From positions 1 to 9,871 of the forward strand of contig JAAXJP010000238.1 of NCBI GenBank assembly GCA_012269805.1: 9,871 nucleotides of DNA. Direction: 5' to 3'. The notes beneath the pieces were generated by a model that saw nothing but the letters and a program-made list of their open reading frames with translations, did not search any database and had not been told where the DNA came from. The position numbers and the translations under genes were made by a program. Below are positions 5,805 through 9,871 of this stretch, piece by piece. Position 1 is the first letter of the stretch. Each line of letters begins with the position of its first letter. Source of the DNA: Rubrivirga sp. Lineage in GTDB: Bacteria > Bacteroidota > Rhodothermia > Rhodothermales > Rubricoccaceae.

Positions 5805-7817
5805 CTAGGCCGCGACGGCCGGCGCCACGCCGATCTCGCTCGCCAACTCGTCGAGCTGACTGAAGGTCAGCGACTGCGGCCCGTCGGAGAGCGCGTGGTC
5901 GGGGTCCGGGTGGGCCTCCACGATGAGGCCGTGCGCGCCGGCCGCGATCGCGGCCTTGGCGAGGGCCGGGACCCAGCGCCGGAGGCCGGCCGCGTGGCTC
6001 GGGTCCACGATCACCGGGAGGTGCGTCCGCTCGCGGGCGACGACCACCGCCGACACGTCGAGCGTGTTGCGCGTGGCCGTCTCGAACGTCCGGATCCCGC
6101 GCTCGCACAGGATCACGCGCTCGTTGCCACCGGCGAGGACGTACTCCGCCGCCGCCAGCCACTCGTCGATGGACGAGGACATCCCGCGCTTGAGGAGGAC
6201 CGCCGCGTGGCTCTTCCCGACCTCCTTGAGCAGCTCGAAGTTCTGCATGTTGCGCGCGCCGATCTGGAGCACGTCGGCCTCGCGGGCGATCGCCTCGACG
6301 TCCTTCGGGTGGACGACCTCGGTCACGATCGGGAGCCCGTTCTGGCGGCCCGCCTCGTGCATCATGGCGAGGCCCTCGAACCCGAGCCCTTGGAAGTCGT
6401 AGGGCAGCGTCCGCGGCTTGAAGCAGCCGCCGCGGAGCATGACTCCGCCCGCCGCGCGGACGGCCCGGGCCGACTCGAAGATCTGGTCGCGGTTCTCGAC
6501 CGAGCACGGCCCGGCGATGAGGACCGGCGGCTCGTCGCCCCCGATCCGGACGCCCGCGATCTCGACGACGGTGTCCGGCCGGCCCTGGCGGTCGCCGAGT
6601 TTCCGACGGCTGGGCTTGACGCTGGGCGGGGCCGTGGCTTTGGAGCGCGGCGCCGCGCCGTCCCCCGAGGCGGACGCGAGGGCCGCCCGCGGCGTCTCGG
6701 CGCGGAAGACGGGGTACGAGCCGAGCACGCGGAGCGCCTTCGTGTGGGCCTCGGCGGCCTCGATGGCCTCGGCGACCGCGGCCTCGTGGGTCCCCCCTTC
6801 GAGGTCGAGGTAGAACAGGCTCTCGAACGGCGTCGTCGGGGACGGCCGGCTCTCGAGCTTGGTCAGGTTGACCTCGGCCTCGGCGAACACCTGGAGGACG
6901 GCGGCCAGCTTGCCGGGCCCGTGCTCGGTCGCGAGCACGAGCGAGGTCTTGTGCGGGAGCCGCTGGTCGTGCCCGAGCGGCTCGGCCGCGACGATGAGGA
7001 ACCGCGTGAAGTTGTCCTTCCGGTTCGCCACGTTCCGCTTGAGGACCTCGAGGCCGTAGTGCTCGGCGGCGTCCTCGCCCGCGATGGCGGCCCGCGTGGG
7101 ATCGCCCGCCTCGGCGACGGCCTTGGCCGCCCCGGCCGTGTCGTCCTCCGAGTCGACGTGGCCGCCGTGGTGCTTGAAGTCGTCCAGGAACAGGCTGCAC
7201 TGACGGATGGCCTGCGGGTGCGTCCCGATTCGCTCGACGTCCTCCAGCTTGGCCCCGGGGATCCCGAGCAGGCAGTGCTCGACCTTCAGGACCTCCTCGC
7301 CCACGATGTGGAGGCCGGGCTCGACGAGGAGGTCGTAGACGCCCGAGATCGGCCCGGCCGTCGTGTTCTCGACCGGGAGGAGCGCGCGGTCGGCCTTCCC
7401 GCTCTTGAGCGCCTCGATGGCCCCGCCGAACGTGCTCGTGCCGAGGTACCCCACGCCGTCGACCGCCGCGAAGTGGTGGCGCGCGGCCGAGTGGCTGTAG
7501 CACCCCTCGACGCCCTGGTACGCCACGCGGAGCCCGGCCTCGCCCGACTGGCGGACGGCCTGGTAGCGGACCGAGTGGCGCAGGATCTGGCGGTACAGCT
7601 GCGACGCGAAGTAGCCGTCGACGCCGGCCGCCTCGGCCAGCTGGTGGACCCGCGTGAGGAGCGACTGCTCGCGGTCGGGGTCCTGGATCGGGAGCGCGCC
7701 GTCGGCGGCCTTGACGGCGGCCACGTCGGACACGAGGCGCTGCCGTTCGGCGAGGGCCTCGACGAGCTTGCGGTCGACGGCGTCGAGGTCGTCGCGGAGG
7801 GTGGAGAGGTCGGACAT
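5805..7817 (-). CDS. pheA: Trifunctional chorismate mutase / prephenate dehydratase / DAHP synthase
   Basis: This 670-residue fusion has four parts. An AroQ chorismate mutase (1-90) carries Arg8, Arg25, Lys36, Asp46/Arg49 and Gln86 at the spacing of the E. coli P-protein. Prephenate dehydratase (about 96-278) shows [23 protein letters not shown] (148-159), HPQAIRQC (200-207) and the catalytic Thr-Arg-Phe (271-273). An ACT domain (about 289-370) has GPGKL (300-304) and ESRP (322-325), the phenylalanine-binding motif. A Pro/Ser/Lys-rich linker (about 375-418) leads to a type Ibeta (KDSA-like) DAHP synthase (about 420-655) with IAGPCSVE (434-441), RGGCFKPRT (462-470), QIGARNMQN (518-526), LLKRGMSS (541-548), DPSHAAG (605-611) and [15 protein letters not shown] (632-646). 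It joins the first shikimate-pathway step (PEP + erythrose 4-phosphate to DAHP) to chorismate-to-phenylpyruvate conversion. The ACT domain suggests Phe feedback on the dehydratase and perhaps the synthase. All key motifs look intact. An aromatic attenuator precedes it. Confidence 0.93.
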   Translation of the reverse strand: MSDLSTLRDDLDAVDRKLVEALAERQRLVSDVAAVKAADGALPIQDPDREQSLLTRVHQLAEAAGVDGYFASQLYRQILRHSVRYQAVRQSGEAGLRVAYQGVEGCYSHSAARHHFAAVDGVGYLGTSTFGGAIEALKSGKADRALLPVENTTAGPISGVYDLLVEPGLHIVGEEVLKVEHCLLGIPGAKLEDVERIGTHPQAIRQCSLFLDDFKHHGGHVDSEDDTAGAAKAVAEAGDPTRAAIAGEDAAEHYGLEVLKRNVANRKDNFTRFLIVAAEPLGHDQRLPHKTSLVLATEHGPGKLAAVLQVFAEAEVNLTKLESRPSPTTPFESLFYLDLEGGTHEAAVAEAIEAAEAHTKALRVLGSYPVFRAETPRAALASASGDGAAPRSKATAPPSVKPSRRKLGDRQGRPDTVVEIAGVRIGGDEPPVLIAGPCSVENRDQIFESARAVRAAGGVMLRGGCFKPRTLPYDFQGLGFEGLAMMHEAGRQNGLPIVTEVVHPKDVEAIAREADVLQIGARNMQNFELLKEVGKSHAAVLLKRGMSSSIDEWLAAAEYVLAGGNERVILCERGIRTFETATRNTLDVSAVVVARERTHLPVIVDPSHAAGLRRWVPALAKAAIAAGAHGLIVEAHPDPDHALSDGPQSLTFSQLDELASEIGVAPAVAA

Positions 7818-7831
7818 GGGCGTGGGGCAAC

Positions 7832-7857
7832 AAAAAAGCCCGCCGGGTGGGCGGGCT
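7832..7857 (-). terminator. Intrinsic terminator acting as attenuator before the aromatic enzyme gene
   Basis: Read on the minus strand, AGCCCGCC (7857-7850), a five-base loop and GGCGGGCT (7845 side, 7844-7837) form an 8-bp stem followed directly by T residues (six A on the plus strand, 7832-7837). This is a classic rho-independent terminator and the only one with a T-run in the window. It ends 15 bases before the enzyme ATG at 7817 and lies 27 bases after the leader-peptide stop, so it cannot be the end of an upstream gene of any size. Its position is that of an attenuator. Confidence 0.9.
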
Positions 7858-7883
7858 GCGTGAGGCGAGGAGGGGATGGTCTC

Positions 7884-7964
7884 CTAGCGCTTCCGGCCCG
7901 CCGGACGCGTAAACCAATACCCGTAAAACGAGGTGGCGGCGAACACGGGGCGGGTGGCGATCAT
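7884..7964 (-). CDS. Aromatic-rich leader peptide of the attenuator
   Basis: This short ORF of 26 codons starts at ATG 7964 and ends with TAG at 7886-7884. Its middle reads Phe13-Tyr14-Gly15-Tyr16-Trp17-Phe18, with another Phe at 8, so five of six residues in a row are aromatic and all three aromatic amino acids occur. The codons used are TTT, TAC, GGG, TAT, TGG, TTT; TTT and TAT stand out because neighbouring genes strongly prefer C-ending codons, making this the most AT-rich spot nearby. The peptide ends in Pro-Ala-Gly-Arg-Lys-Arg and has no sign of a function of its own. It is the sensor of the attenuator: charging of tRNA-Phe, -Tyr and -Trp would decide ribosome progress. No Shine-Dalgarno precedes it at normal spacing. 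Confidence 0.85.
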   Translation of the reverse strand: MIATRPVFAATSFYGYWFTRPAGRKR

Positions 7965-7970
7965 GGCCGG

Positions 7971-8000
7971 AGGGTAGCCCCCGACGTCGGCACCGCGCAA
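7971..8000 (-). promoter_or_regulatory. Possible promoter for the leader peptide and aromatic enzyme gene
   Basis: On the minus strand, TTGCGC (8000-7995) and TACCCT (7976-7971) are separated by 18 bases and could be -35 and -10 boxes. Transcription would then start about at the leader ATG (7964), giving a leaderless or nearly leaderless transcript. That would be unusual, so an unseen promoter farther upstream is equally possible. Confidence 0.28.
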
Positions 8001-8142
8001 GGGGGCCGGGGACGCCCCCTCCAGATTCGCTCCCGGAAGCGCTTTTCTTCTCCGTGCGGCGCGCTCGCCGCTACCCGGCCCGTGTGGCCAGGCCCCTCAC
8101 CCCCGTGCCTCCCGAGCGATCCGGAGGCTCGATGCCACCATC

Positions 8143-8164
8143 CCCGCCTCGACACCGAGGTGGG
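8143..8164. other. Stable stem-loop in the fetA upstream region
   Basis: CCCGCCTCG (8143-8151) pairs with CGAGGTGGG (8156-8164) around the tetraloop ACAC, with one G-T wobble. It lies 66 bases before the fetA start with no T-run after it. Its CCTCG/CGAGG core is the same as in the two intergenic hairpins between convergent genes (5762-5795 and 9662-9698). It may be a leader structure of fetA, a terminator-like barrier between the divergent units, or a dispersed repeat. Confidence 0.45.
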
Positions 8165-8230
8165 CGGGCCCGACCTGCATCGCGGAGCTGGCCTGCGGAA
8201 ACCCCGCCGGCGCGGTGCGGTCTGCCCCGC

Positions 8231-8866
8231 ATGTCGGTTCCTCTCGTCTCGCTCCGGAACGCCGGCCGCCGCGTCGGCGAGCGGTGGGTGTGGCGCGGGC
8301 TCGACCTCGACGTGGCGCCGGGCGACCGGCTGGCAGTCCGTGGGCCGTCGGGCGCGGGCAAGACGGTTCTCCTCCGCGCGCTCGCCGGGCTCGACGCGCT
8401 CGAGGAGGGCGAGGTGCTGTCGGAGGGCGGCCCCGTCCGCAGCCTCCCCCGCCACCGCGCCGCGGTCGCGTATGCCGCCCAGCGACCGGCGCTCTTCGAG
8501 GGGACCGTCGAGGGCAACCTCCGCGCCCCGTTCGCCTTCGCCGTCCGCGACGGCGACGCCTACGACGCCGAACGTGCCCGGTCTCTCCTCGCCCGCCTCG
8601 GGCGCGACGCCGGCCTCCTCGCCCAGTCCGTCGACGGGCTCTCGGGCGGCGAGCAGCAGACGGTCGGGCTGATGCGCGCGCTCCTCACCGACCCAACCGT
8701 CCTTCTCTTGGACGAGCCGACGGCCGGCCTCGCCCCGGAGCGCGCCGAGGCGGTCGAGGCCGTCGTCGCGGGCTTCCTCGCCGCCGACGATCGCCGCGCC
8801 GCCGTCTGGACGAGCCACGACGCCCCCCAACTCGACCGCGTCACCGACCAGTCCCTCGACCTGTGA
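8231..8866 (+). CDS. fetA: ABC transporter ATP-binding protein, FetA (YbbL) type
   Basis: This is a compact ABC ATPase of 211 residues with all nucleotide-binding motifs: Walker A GPSGAGKT (38-45), Q-loop Gln84, signature LSGGEQQ (137-143), Walker B VLLLDEPT (157-164), a D-loop following it and H-loop His196. The short length and the partner identify it as the ATPase of the FetAB-type exporter, which in E. coli expels iron and raises resistance to oxidative stress. I chose the ATG at 8231 because the beta-strand LVSLRNAGRRVG before Walker A begins right after it, as usual; the in-frame extension to 8054 lacks any domain. The stop overlaps the GTG start of the permease by four bases (GTGA), implying coupled translation and 1:1 assembly. 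No metal-responsive operator is recognisable upstream. Confidence 0.88.
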   Translation: MSVPLVSLRNAGRRVGERWVWRGLDLDVAPGDRLAVRGPSGAGKTVLLRALAGLDALEEGEVLSEGGPVRSLPRHRAAVAYAAQRPALFEGTVEGNLRAPFAFAVRDGDAYDAERARSLLARLGRDAGLLAQSVDGLSGGEQQTVGLMRALLTDPTVLLLDEPTAGLAPERAEAVEAVVAGFLAADDRRAAVWTSHDAPQLDRVTDQSLDL

Positions 8867-9657
8867 GCGGCGCCGTCGACATCTCGCTGGGGCAGCTGGC
8901 GCTCGCGTCGCTCCTGCTCGTCGTCGCGCTCGGCGCGTCGATCGCGCTCAAGCTCGGCCTGACGCGCGGGCTGGCCGTCGCCGCGACGCGGATGGTGGCC
9001 CAGCTTTTCCTCGTCGGGCTCGTGCTGGAGTGGGTCTTTTCGAGCGAGAACGCGCTCCTGATCGTCTCGCTCGCGGTGGGCATGGCGGTACTGGCCGGCC
9101 ACGCGGCCGTCCGCCGGACGTCACGGCGGTACCCGCAGATCTGGGCCGACGCGCTCGTGAGCGTCCTCGGCGCGTCGTTCGTGGTGACCGGCGCGGCGGT
9201 TCTGGGGATTCTCCAGATCGAGCCGTGGTACGACCCGCAGTACCTCATCCCGCTCCACGGGATGCTCCTCGGCAACGCGCTCACGGGCATTTCGCTGTCG
9301 CTCGACCGGTTCATGGAGGGGGCCGGCCGGGAGCGCGGCCTCGTCGAGGCCCGGCTCGCCCTCGGCGCGACGCGCTGGGAGGCCGCCCGGCCGCTCTTCC
9401 GCGACGCCGTCCGGACGGGGCTCGTGCCGATCACCAACTCGATGGCCGTGATGGGCGTCGTGAGCCTGCCGGGCATGATGACGGGGCAGATCCTGGCCGG
9501 CGCGCCGCCCGCCGAAGCCGTCCGCTACCAGATCCTGATCGTGTTCATGATCGCGGCGTGCGTGGCGCTGGCGGCGCTCGGCGTCGTCGGCCTGGCGTAC
9601 CGCCGGCTGTTCACGGCCGACCACCGGTTCCACCCCGACCGGCTCCGCGCGGCCTGA
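8863..9657 (+). CDS. fetB: Iron export ABC transporter permease FetB (UPF0014 family)
   Basis: This 264-residue integral membrane protein has about six to seven hydrophobic segments (near 9-30, 37-57, 62-80, 98-118, 127-146, 185-205 and 221-247). Family signatures are PQYLIPLHGMLLGNALTGIS (125-144), a cytoplasmic coupling stretch EARLALGATRWEAARP (162-177), and TNSMAVMGVVSLPGMMTGQI (191-210) followed by LAGAPPAEAVRYQI. These match the UPF0014/FetB permeases, whose length is about 260 residues. With FetA it would form a homodimeric-type inner membrane exporter; iron as substrate is inferred from the E. coli pair. The GTG at 8863 is chosen because it overlaps the fetA stop and lies just before the first membrane segment; the first in-frame ATG is at residue 44, inside the second segment. 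Confidence 0.9.
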   Translation: MSGAVDISLGQLALASLLLVVALGASIALKLGLTRGLAVAATRMVAQLFLVGLVLEWVFSSENALLIVSLAVGMAVLAGHAAVRRTSRRYPQIWADALVSVLGASFVVTGAAVLGILQIEPWYDPQYLIPLHGMLLGNALTGISLSLDRFMEGAGRERGLVEARLALGATRWEAARPLFRDAVRTGLVPITNSMAVMGVVSLPGMMTGQILAGAPPAEAVRYQILIVFMIAACVALAALGVVGLAYRRLFTADHRFHPDRLRAA

Positions 9658-9661
9658 CCGC

Positions 9662-9698
9662 GCCGGCCTCGGTGGCTCCGCGGCCCGGCCGAGGCGGC
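9662..9698. terminator. Hairpin between convergent fetB and membrane-protein genes
   Basis: GCC-GCCTCGG (9662-9672, with G9665 bulged) pairs with CCGAGGC-GGC (9689-9698), giving ten GC-rich pairs around a 16-base loop. It fills the 46-base gap between the fetB stop and the stop of the minus-strand gene, a natural place for a bidirectional terminator. No T-run is present, as with the hairpin at 5762-5795, which shares its CCTCG/CGAGG core. Confidence 0.5.
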
Positions 9699-9703
9699 CG
9701 GGG

Positions 9704-9871
9704 TCAGGCCGCCGTCCACGCGATCCAGCACCGGGCGGCCATCCACAGGATGAGGGGCAGCGCGAGCGCGCCGACGCCGGTGGCCAGCCCGCCCACCGCG
9801 ACCCACGCGCCGGCGCCGAGCCCGGCCGCCCACACCGGCACGCCGAGGCCGACGAACGCGATCTCCAGCGT
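9704..9871 (-). CDS. C-terminal part of a small membrane protein (5' end beyond window)
   Basis: On the minus strand the frame entering at 9871 runs open for 55 codons to a TGA at 9706-9704. The peptide is almost wholly hydrophobic: IAFVGLGVPVWAAGLGAGAW and then VAVGGLATGVGALALPLILW, ending Met-Ala-Ala-Arg-Cys-Trp-Ile-Ala-Trp-Thr-Ala-Ala. That gives two probable transmembrane helices separated by a short turn, with little charge. I cannot name the family. The alternative minus-strand frame in the same place gives an Arg-rich peptide typical of a shadow. The hairpin just beyond its stop and the convergent arrangement support a real gene end. Confidence 0.6.
   Translation of the reverse strand, partial: TLEIAFVGLGVPVWAAGLGAGAWVAVGGLATGVGALALPLILWMAARCWIAWTAA

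Larger units (their letters stand above)
7832..7964 (-). promoter_or_regulatory. Ribosome-mediated aromatic amino acid attenuator
   Basis: Four segments on the minus strand can pair alternatively. Segment 1 is CCCGCC (7954-7949, leader codons 4-6). Segment 2 is CCGGCGGGC (7904-7896, codons 21-23), directly after the aromatic codons. Segment 3 is GCCCGCC (7856-7850). Segment 4 is CCGGCGGGC (7846-7838), a nine-base exact copy of segment 2. 3:4 is the terminator, 2:3 (7 GC pairs) an antiterminator, and 1:2 (6 pairs) or a local hairpin of segment 2 (7905-7892, 5-bp stem, CGGG loop) blocks the antiterminator. A ribosome stalled at codons 13-17 leaves segment 2 free, so 2:3 forms and the gene is read. 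A ribosome reaching the stop at 7886-7884 covers segment 2, so 3:4 terminates. The pairings are seen; the mechanism is inferred from the E. coli pheA and trp paradigm. Confidence 0.82.
7965..8230. other. Divergent intergenic region between the aromatic attenuator and fetA
   Basis: These 266 bases must hold start signals for the minus-strand aromatic unit and the plus-strand fetAB unit. Visible structures are a 7-bp stem AGGGGGC/GCCCCCT (8000-8006 with 8014-8020), which overlaps the possible -35 of the leader, and a 9-bp stem at 8143-8164, listed separately. A short AT-rich patch, GCTTTTCTTC at 8041-8050, is the only low-GC stretch, and CTACCC at 8071-8076 on the plus strand could be part of a fetA promoter, but neither is convincing. 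An open frame in phase with fetA runs back to 8054, but its composition (Arg/Pro-rich, no motif) does not look coding. Confidence 0.5.

Noticed and set aside
7832..7857. Reading the terminator as the 3' end of a separate minus-strand gene instead of an attenuator
   Set aside because: The only minus-strand ORF between fetA and the terminator is the 26-codon leader; there is no full gene to terminate, and the duplicated arm within the leader argues for a switch.
7886..8043. 11-base inverted repeat AGCGCTTCCGG (7886-7896) and CCGGAAGCGCT (8033-8043)
   Set aside because: The core AGCGCT is itself a palindrome, so the match needs few extra bases, and one copy lies upstream of the likely start of the leader transcript; I see no use for it in the switch.
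8054..8230. N-terminal extension of FetA to an upstream ATG
   Set aside because: The 59 extra residues are Arg/Pro-rich, match no domain, and cover the hairpin at 8143-8164; ABC ATPases of this type begin where the ATG at 8231 puts the start.
5895..8672. Very long plus-strand frame opposite the trifunctional enzyme and running into fetA
   Set aside because: The minus-strand product has intact catalytic motifs of three enzymes, and the plus-strand translation is low-complexity charged sequence that crosses a terminator and an intergenic region.

Overview
The window is very G+C-rich chromosomal DNA with tight spacing, 4-base stop/start overlaps and few recognisable Shine-Dalgarno sites. A secreted protein with a type IX secretion C-terminal sorting domain, a DUF2911 lipoprotein and the base composition together suggest a Rhodothermales-type member of the Bacteroidota/Rhodothermota (Rubricoccaceae-like). 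That placement is inference from gene content. I see no phage, transposase, CRISPR array, tRNA or rRNA.

Layout. Positions 3-242 form one large imperfect palindrome, with two arms of about 120 bases, directly before a two-gene operon (266-2370). That operon encodes an LpxH-like metallophosphoesterase and a GT-B glycosyltransferase, joined by an ATGA overlap, and probably acts on envelope glycolipid. The 3' end of the glycosyltransferase gene overlaps a convergent flavin reductase gene by 67 bases. The flavin reductase (2304-2924, -) lies downstream of a DUF2911 lipoprotein gene (2977-4182, -). Divergent from these are a small acidic protein (4292-4576) and a secreted T9SS cargo protein (4677-5747). 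A perfect 12-bp hairpin separates the latter from the next convergent gene.

The centrepiece is 5805-7964 on the minus strand. A 670-residue protein fuses AroQ chorismate mutase, prephenate dehydratase with an ACT domain, and DAHP synthase, so one polypeptide holds the entry step of the shikimate pathway and two steps of the phenylalanine branch. Its upstream region holds a short ORF, not reported by ordinary gene calling, for a 26-residue leader peptide with Phe-Tyr-Gly-Tyr-Trp-Phe in its middle. Between it and the enzyme gene is a textbook intrinsic terminator (8-bp GC stem plus six T). Nine bases just after the aromatic codons exactly duplicate the 3' arm of the terminator, so the transcript can form mutually exclusive antiterminator and terminator structures. 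This is a complete-looking ribosome-mediated attenuator that would read all three aromatic amino acids, which fits an enzyme feeding all three.

To the right, divergently, are fetA and fetB (8231-9657), an ABC exporter pair of the iron-export type, translationally coupled by a GTGA overlap. A hairpin follows, and then the 3' end of a minus-strand membrane protein gene that runs off the window.
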